Shown here piece after piece: positions 24,984-33,522 of a stretch of DNA of 64,000 nucleotides; within the stretch, counting starts at the first letter, position 1, and every line of letters starts with the position of its first letter. Position numbers and translations under genes: made by a program. Below the pieces are notes generated by a model, which saw nothing but the letters and a program-made list of their open reading frames with translations, was not told the DNA's origin and made no database searches. The stretch covers positions 62,001 to 126,000 of the forward strand of contig BTUV01000003.1 in the NCBI GenBank assembly GCA_045863035.1, written 5' to 3'. The DNA comes from H2-BAC3 sp045863035 (GTDB taxonomy: Bacteria; Bacteroidota; Ignavibacteria; Ignavibacteriales; Ignavibacteriaceae).

Positions 24984-27900
24984 TCAGGCACTGATGCCCA
25001 TTTCCTCATTAAACTTTACACTCACTAATTTTGAAACTCCGATCTCCTGCATGGTAATACCGTAAAGCGCATCGGTAGCTTCCATAGTGCGCTTGTTATG
25101 GGTGATAATAATAAACTGGGTATCCTTGCTAAAGTCGCGGATAATGCGGGTGAATCGGTCAATGTTTGCATCATCCAGCGGAGCATCAATTTCATCAAGA
25201 ATACAAAACGGACTCGGCTTTACCATATATATAGCAAACAGAAGCGCGATAGCCGTAAGGGTCTTCTCCCCTCCAGAAAGCTGTTCTATGGTCAGAGGGC
25301 GTTTGCCTTTTGGCTTTGCGATAATTTCAATTTTTGCTTCAAGCGGGTCAGCATCCTCTTCAAGACGGAGGTCTGCTTCATCCCCCTCATTAAACAGTTT
25401 TCTGAAGATATTTATATAATGAGAGCGAATCTGATTGAAGGTATCCATAAACAGTGTCTGTGCTGTTTCGTTAATCTCCTCAATTGTCTTGAGCAGGTCA
25501 GTTTCAGCTACATTCAAATCATTCCTCTGCCCCTGAAGAAATTCCATTCGCGTTCTTTCTTCCTCATACTCGGTATATGCATCAAAATTGATTGCTCCGA
25601 GATTTTTTCTCGACTGCTTCAGCTCGGTAATCTGCTCATGAATGCCGTCAAAGTCATAAGCTCCAAGATCATCATATTCTTTTACTTCCGGTTCAACATT
25701 ATAGCTTTCCCTGGTGTGTTCTATCAGATTTCCGATGTTAAGAGCAAGCTGGTTAAGAGAAAGTTCAATCTGAAAAATCTCATCACCGAGGGTTTCTTTC
25801 TCTTTCCTTTTACCGTGAACATCTGACTCAATCTGAACAACTACAACTTTCTTTTCTTTAGAAAGGTCATCAATCTGTTTTTCTTCTTCACGCAGCAGCT
25901 CTCTTGCATTCTGCAGTTCGGTAAGTTCAATTCTGCGCTCAGTATTTAACTCTTCAAGATAGTCATATTCATCCCGCGCGGTCTCAATATCTTTGAGACG
26001 TTTTTCAGTGCGCTGTCTGATATTAACAATATTCTGCTCACTGTTTTTGATGCTGCTTTCCAGATTGCGAATCTCTCCCCCTTTACGCTCAATGGAAACT
26101 ATTGCATCATTGAGGGACGTAATAAGTTCGGCATTTTTCTGTTCACTCTCTTTATATTCAATCTGCAGTGAAGTCACTTTTTCTTCATCATGCCTGACCG
26201 CATCCTTGTAAGTATTATACTCACCCTCACTCAGTGCCATCTGCGCGAGGTTTCCCTCCAGAGAGTCAGAGATATTTCGTATTTCACCGGCAAGCCGTTC
26301 TGATTCTTCTTCAGCTTTTTTCTTTTCGTACTCAAACTGATTAATCTGACGTTCAATAGAGTTGATTTCATTATTAAGCACTTTGATCTGATCATTAATT
26401 GTTTTCAAATCAATGTGAGAAAGCTCTTCCTCAGTATTGTGGATTTCGGTCTGAAGCAAAGCAAGATTCTCCTCGTGCCCCGGCACTGCACCATTTAGCT
26501 CCTCGAGCAGTTTTTTTCTTCCGAAGATAGTTTCGTCCGGTCCTGGTATCGAGCCCGCTTCAATCACGCCGGAAGGATATACTATATCTCCCTCAAGCGT
26601 GGTAAAGGTATAAGACTGATGACCGGCTGAAAGTTTTAAAGCTGCTTCAAGTGTATCGGTAATTGCAAAGTCATAGACAATTTTATTGAAAAAGGGTTTC
26701 CATCTGGTTTCCGTTTCAATTGCATCATACACCCAGCTAACAAATCCTTCCGCGAGCTCAATCCTGCGGCGTTCTTTTTTCTGTATATACGATTTGAAAA
26801 ATCCCGCGATGCCTTTGGGTTTATTTTCATCTGCTGATGAAAAATAAAAAGATGCCTTCCCCGCGTTCCCGCTTTTAAGAAGTGCGATACCTTTCAGAAC
26901 ATCTTCAAGACTGCTTACAATGATATTATTGATATTGTTGCGCAACGCAGATTCCACCGCCAGACGAAACTTAACCGGAGTATTACCCAGGTTGCCGAGC
27001 AGATTTTTCTGACCCGCGGTCCATTCATCTTTTTCCATAAGGATTTTAGATCCTTTTGAAAACCCTTCAAGATTATCAATCAAATTCTTTATGAAGGTAA
27101 TCTTATCCTTAATCGAAAAGAGCAGATTTTTTTCATCTGCTTCTTGTTTGCGCAGGGTCGAAAGATGCTGTTCAAGCTGCTCTTTGTGCTTTTGTGCTCC
27201 AGCCAGTTCTGCTTCAGCCGCGGCTATCTGGTTTTCAGTTTCCGCGCGATCTTTTTGCAAATTGTCTAAGAATTGCGCGGACTTTGCGGCTGTTTCATCC
27301 TGACGCAGTTTCTGATCTTCCCGCTGTTTTAACTGGGCAGCTTCACCATCAATTGCTTTGCGCAGCGCGTTATTCTGATTTTCAAGATAAGAAAGCTCAC
27401 GGTGTTTTTTAAGAAGTCCCTGAGAAAACGCGTCAAGCTCTTTGCGTTTCATTTCAAGCTCATCAGCCCGTATATCCTTTGTTGACTCAATCTCCTCTTT
27501 CCTCACTTTTAATGCGTTAAGTTCAGAGGTAAGTTCTTCTATCCGCTCTTTGTATTCTTCAATCAGTGAAGAAGTATATTCTTCATCCTGGCTGAGGTCT
27601 TCAATTTCTTTTTCGTAGGTCAGAAGATTTTTCTGCAGTGATTTTCTTCTTTCATCAGTGACTGAAACCGCCTGACTTGCGTGGTGAATCTTTTCCGTTT
27701 CAGCAGTGATCGCGTTTCGCTTTTCGCGAAGCTGTTCTTCAATTGCATCCAGCTCATGTTTCAGACCGTTCAGTTTTTCTTCTAACGTGTCTATCTCAGA
27801 ATCTATAATCGAACGTCTCCGCGCGGTATCATCTTTTTTCTGATAGAATGAAAGTTTTTCCAGTTCGAGCAGAGCAAGTTTGCGTGATACAAATTCCAGT

Positions 27901-28577
27901 TCAATTTCCCTTAGCTGCGTTGAAAGGATGTTAAACCTATCCGCACGTTTTGCCTGCCGCTCTAAAGTGGCTACACGTTTTTCTACTTCTGAAATAATAT
28001 CATTAACACGGTTAAGGTCAAGACGCACCTCATCAAGTTTTTTGAGTGAGAGGCGGCGGCGAAGTTTATATTTATTAACTCCTGCTGCTTCTTCAAACAT
28101 TACGCGGCGCTCATCTGCCTTATTGCTGAGTATGGATTCAACCATCTTCAGCTCAATCACCGAATAAGCATTCGCCCCCATGCCTGTATCCATAAAGAGA
28201 CTCGTAATATCTTTCAGGCGGCAGAGGTTGCGGTTAAGTAAATATTCACTTTCACCTGAGCGGAAGATCCGGCGGGTTATAACCACTTCATTATATTCAC
28301 TCGGAAGCAGCCCCTTGTGGTTCTGTATTACCAGAGAAACTTCCGCCATTCCCATCGGCTTTTTGGTTGCAGTTCCGTTAAAGATAACATTTTCCATCTT
28401 ATCCGAACGGAGCGTGCTGCTCTTCTGCTCACCAAGGCACCATCGGATTGCATCAACAATATTCGTCTTGCCGCAGCCGTTAGGCCCTACAATACCTGTT
28501 AAACCCTGATTAAATTTAACATCAGTCTTTTGCTGAAAAGACTTAAAACCTAAAATTTCTAATCGTGATAAATACAA
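24984..28577 (-). CDS. smc: Chromosome segregation protein SMC
   Basis: The 1197-residue ATPase has the typical SMC plan: Walker A at residues 31-39 (GPNGCGKTN), a long coiled coil, a hinge near residues 500-660, a second coiled coil, and a C-terminal ABC signature (LSGGEKTLTAIALLFA) with Walker B (ILDEIDAPLDDAN). It forms condensin-like dimers with ScpA/ScpB that organise the chromosome. The start is a TTG at 28577, which gives the canonical YLSRLEILGFKSF N-terminus; it begins four bases after the GH2-like gene's stop. ScpA and ScpB are not in the window. Confidence 0.97.
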   Translation of the reverse strand: MYLSRLEILGFKSFQQKTDVKFNQGLTGIVGPNGCGKTNIVDAIRWCLGEQKSSTLRSDKMENVIFNGTATKKPMGMAEVSLVIQNHKGLLPSEYNEVVITRRIFRSGESEYLLNRNLCRLKDITSLFMDTGMGANAYSVIELKMVESILSNKADERRVMFEEAAGVNKYKLRRRLSLKKLDEVRLDLNRVNDIISEVEKRVATLERQAKRADRFNILSTQLREIELEFVSRKLALLELEKLSFYQKKDDTARRRSIIDSEIDTLEEKLNGLKHELDAIEEQLREKRNAITAETEKIHHASQAVSVTDERRKSLQKNLLTYEKEIEDLSQDEEYTSSLIEEYKERIEELTSELNALKVRKEEIESTKDIRADELEMKRKELDAFSQGLLKKHRELSYLENQNNALRKAIDGEAAQLKQREDQKLRQDETAAKSAQFLDNLQKDRAETENQIAAAEAELAGAQKHKEQLEQHLSTLRKQEADEKNLLFSIKDKITFIKNLIDNLEGFSKGSKILMEKDEWTAGQKNLLGNLGNTPVKFRLAVESALRNNINNIIVSSLEDVLKGIALLKSGNAGKASFYFSSADENKPKGIAGFFKSYIQKKERRRIELAEGFVSWVYDAIETETRWKPFFNKIVYDFAITDTLEAALKLSAGHQSYTFTTLEGDIVYPSGVIEAGSIPGPDETIFGRKKLLEELNGAVPGHEENLALLQTEIHNTEEELSHIDLKTINDQIKVLNNEINSIERQINQFEYEKKKAEEESERLAGEIRNISDSLEGNLAQMALSEGEYNTYKDAVRHDEEKVTSLQIEYKESEQKNAELITSLNDAIVSIERKGGEIRNLESSIKNSEQNIVNIRQRTEKRLKDIETARDEYDYLEELNTERRIELTELQNARELLREEEKQIDDLSKEKKVVVVQIESDVHGKRKEKETLGDEIFQIELSLNQLALNIGNLIEHTRESYNVEPEVKEYDDLGAYDFDGIHEQITELKQSRKNLGAINFDAYTEYEEERTRMEFLQGQRNDLNVAETDLLKTIEEINETAQTLFMDTFNQIRSHYINIFRKLFNEGDEADLRLEEDADPLEAKIEIIAKPKGKRPLTIEQLSGGEKTLTAIALLFAIYMVKPSPFCILDEIDAPLDDANIDRFTRIIRDFSKDTQFIIITHNKRTMEATDALYGITMQEIGVSKLVSVKFNEEMGISA

Positions 28578-28580
28578 CGG

Positions 28581-31163
28581 TTATACAACTCCGCTTTCGG
28601 CAAATGCCCTCATGATAAAAAAGAATGCTGCATCATTAACCTGATAATACACCAGCACCGCTGCTACCGCGCCAAGCAGGATAAGAAATCCGTATCCGTA
28701 AACTTTAAGCGGATTGATGTCGTATATAACATAAACCCCCTTCAGAATTCTCAGCAGAATCCAGAAAAAGAAAACGCCAAGCGCCCAGTATATATACTGA
28801 GCCATTTCACCCTGATGAATAAACTGATACAGAACAATGGTAACAGGTATCAGAAGAAGGACCGGAATAAATGACCAGATTGTTATATAATACGCATGTG
28901 AAAGATATACCTTGTTCATCACAAAGGACGAAAAGAGCCGGATGCTGATAGTGAGCACTAAAAACTTAATCAGAAACAGAATCGTAATCACCAGCATACC
29001 CTGCAACGGGTGACGAGTCAGATAGCTCATTATGTTGATAATATTTTCACTGCTGAATGAAAGAAGAAATTTCTCAAATGTCGCGCTGTCCTTCAGATTA
29101 TAAAGCAGACTCATAAAAACAACTGACATGATACCGGCTGCAATCAGCGCGAGAACGAAGGTCTGCATTCCGGAAATCATTCTGTGATCACGCACATCCG
29201 AAAAGAAATTATAAGGGCGCATCAGTGCACGCAGAGCTTCTTCCCTGAACTTTCTGCCGGAGTTAATCATCAGACCAGTCATAAACGCAAGTAATATACC
29301 GGCGATGATAAACTCCATCGGAGCATCCTGCCTGGCAATACCGATGGGAATAGTTACACGCTCAAGATTCAGCATCTTTGACATAATTACTTTGTAAGCC
29401 AGGCGTGTTTCTTTTTTACGTGATTCACCCAGGATTCCGTAATTAATCAGCTTCTCACTGTTATATCCTGATACAATAGAACTGTAAGAGGCACGGTAGT
29501 CAAACATCGTATGAAGGAACCATCCGCTGTGGCTGCCCGATTCAAAAAAGGTAAGTATATCCTGAAAATATTTTGCCTGTGCCTCAAATGAATTCGGATT
29601 AATATATCCGCTTGCCCCTCTCAGATTGGCCAGATATCCTGCTTCACTGACAAAAAGTCTTCCCTTTCCCAGTTTTTCCTGAATGCTTTTGTAGGTTTCG
29701 GTCATCTGATCAAACGGCATACCGGAAAATTCAATTCCGTAAAAATCAATTCCTTCAGGATACACAATATCAGCAGGAATAAACGAAGCGTATGTCAGCC
29801 AGTTTGTCCCCTTTTGCACTGTTGAGCGCAGATCAGCAAAAAACTCCGAGATACCCGCCCGGTCGCCAATATATCCGGTTCCGAAACCAATCGCTGCGAT
29901 TGACCCGTAGCCGGAGTAACCGCGCACGAACTGATTCAGAAAATTTCTGACACGGCTGCGGTAATCATTTTCAGCGAGAAGGTCAGAAGGAACCGAATTG
30001 AGCGGAAGCTCGGCAAACACCAAAAGCCCAAGCCGTTCGCATGCATCCAGTATATACGGATGAGGAAGCATCATAGGCAGCCGCACCGCATTAAACCCAG
30101 TTTCCCTTATGATGCGCAGGTCAGTTTCATAGTCCGAGTAGTCCGGCAGACCGGTTCCCCCCGCGGAGGATGGTATATACGTAACACCCTGAAGCACAAA
30201 CGGCTGTCCGTTCAGGGTTACTCCTGAGTCACTGCTTTCGATATGATAAAACGAATAGGGACGTTTTATTTCATCAATCTTTAATGAACCGTTATAGAGT
30301 TCATACTGTATTTCATACCTCTCCGGCTGTGAAGGCGTCCAAAGGCGGGGATTGGTTATATCCGCCGATATTGTAATATTTGCTTCTTTCCCCCGTTTAA
30401 CGTTAACACTTCCTGATGTTATTTCTGTTATCTCACCTGAGTTCATATTCCGGAAACCAACTTTCACAGAGAACTCATCCCCGCTAATCAGGGTATCACG
30501 CTGCGATGTGAAGTTTGAAATTTTTATGCCGCTTACCGTTGAAACTTTTTTTCCGTCAGAAGAAACCCTGTAACGGAAATAATTACGGTTGATATTCACC
30601 TGGGGGCTTTTTTGTAAATACACATCACGGAAGATGCCGAATGCAGGAAGCGGATTGAGAAAGCGCTGTCTGAAGGGAAGCGTGTTTCTTGAATCAAGTA
30701 ATGACGAAACTTTGATGCTTATTTTGTTTGGCTTCTCGTAAAAAAGAAGGTCTCTGGCCAGAGAAATTGAGAATGGATAGTCACCGCCTCCATGCTTGTA
30801 AATCACAAAAGAGTTTACAGAAACTTCAGCCGAATAATTGAGACCGAGAAAATGAAGCTGAAATGTTGAAGAGGTTATATCCTTTTTGGAAAGCTGAAAC
30901 TCCCGCTCAAAAAGGAACTCACCCGGGCGGATAAAAGCAGAAGGTACCTGTACCGTGTAACCATCGTCTCCCACCTTGGAAAATTTCCACCCCCCGTTTA
31001 GGATGATTTTGGTCCTGAGTTCTGATTTTTCCAGATAATCAAGTTCGGATGGTTTTGTTACCGAAGACTCCGGTTCACGGAAAATAATCTGGGGATGTAT
31101 TTCCGTCAGTCCCGGAATAAGAAGTATTACAACAAAAACAAAGAATCTTACTGTTCCGGACAT
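28581..31163 (-). CDS. GH2-like protein fused to a multi-pass membrane domain
   Basis: The 860-residue protein starts with a signal peptide, then a GH2 sugar-binding/jelly-roll domain (about 45-175), an immunoglobulin-like domain, and a TIM-barrel-like domain from about 320 (GVTYIPSSAGGTG, FNAVRLPMMLPHPY, LLVFAELPL). From about residue 610 it has six to seven membrane helices resembling Yip1-type domains. The barrel keeps a Glu at the nucleophile position (FVSEAGY), but the usual Asn-Glu acid/base motif is replaced by IGFGTGYIG, so hydrolytic activity is doubtful. It may be a carbohydrate-sensing or anchoring protein facing the periplasm. It is the first gene of the run ending at lpxK, with smc only three bases away. 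Confidence 0.75.
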   Translation of the reverse strand: MSGTVRFFVFVVILLIPGLTEIHPQIIFREPESSVTKPSELDYLEKSELRTKIILNGGWKFSKVGDDGYTVQVPSAFIRPGEFLFEREFQLSKKDITSSTFQLHFLGLNYSAEVSVNSFVIYKHGGGDYPFSISLARDLLFYEKPNKISIKVSSLLDSRNTLPFRQRFLNPLPAFGIFRDVYLQKSPQVNINRNYFRYRVSSDGKKVSTVSGIKISNFTSQRDTLISGDEFSVKVGFRNMNSGEITEITSGSVNVKRGKEANITISADITNPRLWTPSQPERYEIQYELYNGSLKIDEIKRPYSFYHIESSDSGVTLNGQPFVLQGVTYIPSSAGGTGLPDYSDYETDLRIIRETGFNAVRLPMMLPHPYILDACERLGLLVFAELPLNSVPSDLLAENDYRSRVRNFLNQFVRGYSGYGSIAAIGFGTGYIGDRAGISEFFADLRSTVQKGTNWLTYASFIPADIVYPEGIDFYGIEFSGMPFDQMTETYKSIQEKLGKGRLFVSEAGYLANLRGASGYINPNSFEAQAKYFQDILTFFESGSHSGWFLHTMFDYRASYSSIVSGYNSEKLINYGILGESRKKETRLAYKVIMSKMLNLERVTIPIGIARQDAPMEFIIAGILLAFMTGLMINSGRKFREEALRALMRPYNFFSDVRDHRMISGMQTFVLALIAAGIMSVVFMSLLYNLKDSATFEKFLLSFSSENIINIMSYLTRHPLQGMLVITILFLIKFLVLTISIRLFSSFVMNKVYLSHAYYITIWSFIPVLLLIPVTIVLYQFIHQGEMAQYIYWALGVFFFWILLRILKGVYVIYDINPLKVYGYGFLILLGAVAAVLVYYQVNDAAFFFIMRAFAESGVV

Positions 31164-31379
31164 CCTTACCTAATATAAAAAAAGTTATCTTTAAATATAC
31201 TATCTTAGGGGAGGGGAAATCAATGACTTTTTATCCGGAGGGAGGGTGCTAAGGTCGCTTAAATTATTTTTTTATAAGGATTTAGGGCGTTTTACTTTAA
31301 GTGATTTCCAGTTAAACCGCTTTATCTTCTTGTTTTATATGGCTTTACAAAAATAAACCTGCTATTGCCGGAAAATTTA
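31164..31379. other. Divergent intergenic spacer upstream of rpsT and the GH2-like gene
   Basis: No gene is seen. It should contain the promoter of the eight-gene minus-strand run, but no unambiguous box was found on that strand. Confidence 0.5.
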
Positions 31380-31411
31380 TTTGACAATTAGCCCGCTTAG
31401 TCCTATTTTTG
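31380..31411 (+). promoter_or_regulatory. Bacteroidota-type promoter of rpsT
   Basis: TTTG at 31380-31383 and TATTTTTG at 31404-31411 match the TTTG-N17-23-TAnnTTTG consensus exactly, with a 20-base spacer. Transcription would start near 31418, leaving a leader of about 19 bases before rpsT. The A/T-rich leader has no Shine-Dalgarno site, as is common in this phylum. Confidence 0.75.
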
Positions 31412-31436
31412 TGGGCTCTAATTTAATGGAACAATA

Positions 31437-31703
31437 ATGGCTAATCACAAATCAGCTAAAAAGAGAATCAGAACCAACTCAAAGAGAAACGAAATTAATA
31501 AATCATCCGTTTCTCAGATGAAGACGTTAATTAAAAAAGTCTATGCTCTTACTGAAAAGGAAGAGGGAGACAAAACATACCGCGAAGCAGTTGCGGTTCT
31601 GGACAGAATGGCTACCAAAGGCAGAATTCCGAAGAATAATGCTTCAAGAAAAAAATCTGCCCTGACCAAATATATTAACGGCTTAACTGTAAAAACCGCC
31701 TGA
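31437..31703 (+). CDS. rpsT: 30S ribosomal protein S20
   Basis: The 88-residue, very basic protein begins ANHKSAKKRIRTNSKRN, the S20 signature, and is all-helical as expected. It binds 16S rRNA in the small subunit. It is a single-gene unit with its own promoter and a strong terminator 20 bases beyond the stop. Confidence 0.98.
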   Translation: MANHKSAKKRIRTNSKRNEINKSSVSQMKTLIKKVYALTEKEEGDKTYREAVAVLDRMATKGRIPKNNASRKKSALTKYINGLTVKTA

Positions 31704-31724
31704 TTTTTTCTAAAGTTTGAAAAA

Positions 31725-31769
31725 GATGATGATGAGATTTCGTACGAAACCTCATCATCTTTTATTTTA
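31725..31769. terminator. Rho-independent terminator shared by rpsT and the GlmU-like gene
   Basis: GATGATGAGATTTCG (31728-31742) pairs with CGAAACCTCATCATC (31745-31759) apart from one mismatch, followed by TTTTATTTT on the plus strand and flanked by AAAA on the left for the other direction. It lies between convergent genes and can serve both. Confidence 0.9.
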
Positions 31770-31802
31770 AACCTTTCCTCTTCTTCCCCGCATTTCGTTT
31801 TA

Positions 31803-33305
31803 TTACAACAGTGATTCCACCGCGTCAACACCGGAAGGCATTGGCAGATAAAAACGAATTTTCTGCAGTTCACCATTCCGTTTAATCAGACGGTTTATCC
31901 GCTTTTTAATGATCACGCTGTGTTCAATATGCACATCGTTTTCAATCACCGAGCCAAATATATAACTGGTCCCTTTTACAAGCACTCCTTTTCCGATAAT
32001 CAGAGGGTACTCATCGCTTCCGGTCATATTAACGCTTGATTCAATACGAGAACCGTCACCTATAGAGATATTTCCCTTGATGATATCTCCCCAGAGAATT
32101 TCAACATTGTTGCCAATTGTGAACTTCTGATGCGGAAATGTTGAGAGAAGCACATTCTCCCACACAGTGACATTCTTCCCGAAAATAACATTTCCGGTAA
32201 CTGTAACATTTTTCTTCAGGTGAACATTGTAATTCAGCTTTACACCCTTGCCAATATGCACTCCGCGACCGATGCGGATATCAAGGGGCACCCCCTGCTT
32301 GTCCAGCTCAAGGATGTCATTCATCACGCTCTCTTCAATGTAAAAATCATCCGGATCATCTATCTCAATGATGTTTTTTATTTTACCATAGATTTTGTGA
32401 CGGTAGATTTCTTCCATCTCCTTCAGCACTGACTTATCATTAAAACCCATCACAACATACTCATGTTCCGGGCTGACCGCACCCACGGAGTAACCATTTG
32501 AGTTAAAGGCAGAGATGAGATCGGTTATATATATTTCGTTTTGCGCGTTGTCTGAGGAAAGTGAAAAGACCAGCTTGCGCAGCTTCTCATAATCGAAGGC
32601 ATATACACCTGAGTTATATTCATTTATCGCAAGAAGCTCCTCGCGTGTATAACAGTATTTTTTTCCGTTATATACCGCGACATAAGGTTCATCCTCATTT
32701 AAGCTGAGGATATCCTTAAACTCCTTAATTTCAAGTACTTTCCCCGCGTCAGTTCCGGAGCTTTTCCCGTCACGGTCTTTCTCTTTTATTCTAATGATAC
32801 GGCCGTACTGGTTTTCATCCGGATTGCCTTCATAAACTCCGGTCAGTACCATCATATCGTTTTTAGAATCAGCAAAACTTTTTCTGAACATGGAAAGCGT
32901 TTCTGCATCAATCAGCCCCATATCGCCGGGGAGGACGTAAACTGTCCCCTTAAACCCTTCCGATGTTATTCTATCCAGCCCGATTTGAACCGCGTGTCCG
33001 GTACCTTTCTGCACTTCCTGATAAGCAAACAAGGTGCGCTCTCTTTTCCCGATAACATCAATTACATCGCTCGCTTTAATACCCACCACCACAATGCTAT
33101 TCACATCGGGGAACGCCGCGTGCCCGGCATTATACACACGCTGGACTGTGGGAACTCCCCAGATTTCGTGCAGCATTTTGGATCGATGGGATTTAATACG
33201 CTTGCCGTGACCGGCCGCGAGGATGATGGAGACTTCCCCCGATTTGTAATCAAACGCGGAGGAGAGTTTTTCTACTTTTTCGTAAATATGACTATTTTCC
33301 GCCAT
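31803..33305 (-). CDS. GlmU-like nucleotidyltransferase with left-handed beta-helix
   Basis: The 500-residue protein has a GlmU-type uridyltransferase signature LAAGHGKRIKSHRSKMLHE and further matches through VLPGDMGLID. Its C-terminal third is a short hexapeptide-repeat beta-helix (IGRGVHIGKGVKL and so on). The conserved GlmU acetyltransferase features (the GNFVE, NYDG and Lys-rich acetyl-CoA-site segments) are not seen. It may therefore only perform nucleotidyl transfer to a hexose- or hexosamine-1-phosphate, or act on a different sugar. The N-terminus carries about 25 extra residues before the Rossmann fold. It is convergent with rpsT. Confidence 0.8.
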   Translation of the reverse strand: MAENSHIYEKVEKLSSAFDYKSGEVSIILAAGHGKRIKSHRSKMLHEIWGVPTVQRVYNAGHAAFPDVNSIVVVGIKASDVIDVIGKRERTLFAYQEVQKGTGHAVQIGLDRITSEGFKGTVYVLPGDMGLIDAETLSMFRKSFADSKNDMMVLTGVYEGNPDENQYGRIIRIKEKDRDGKSSGTDAGKVLEIKEFKDILSLNEDEPYVAVYNGKKYCYTREELLAINEYNSGVYAFDYEKLRKLVFSLSSDNAQNEIYITDLISAFNSNGYSVGAVSPEHEYVVMGFNDKSVLKEMEEIYRHKIYGKIKNIIEIDDPDDFYIEESVMNDILELDKQGVPLDIRIGRGVHIGKGVKLNYNVHLKKNVTVTGNVIFGKNVTVWENVLLSTFPHQKFTIGNNVEILWGDIIKGNISIGDGSRIESSVNMTGSDEYPLIIGKGVLVKGTSYIFGSVIENDVHIEHSVIIKKRINRLIKRNGELQKIRFYLPMPSGVDAVESLL

Positions 33306-33522
33306 AAACCTGAACTCTTCTTTTATTAAAATGTGAACCTAAATTTAAAGAGATTATCCCGCCAAAACAAAGCCGCTCTGTGACCTGCAAGACACCGTAA
33401 ATTAGCGGCTTTGCCTGTGTTTTTTCGCAAATACCCTCCGTACTCTCTCATTTCATCCATTCGGGGAAAGTCCTGACAAAAGTAATACTTATATTTCAGA
33501 CAGAAACAAAATTTTTACTGTA

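Noticed and set aside
25098..25826. 242-codon frame antisense to smc
   Set aside because: It is a shadow of the smc frame with no plausible protein features.
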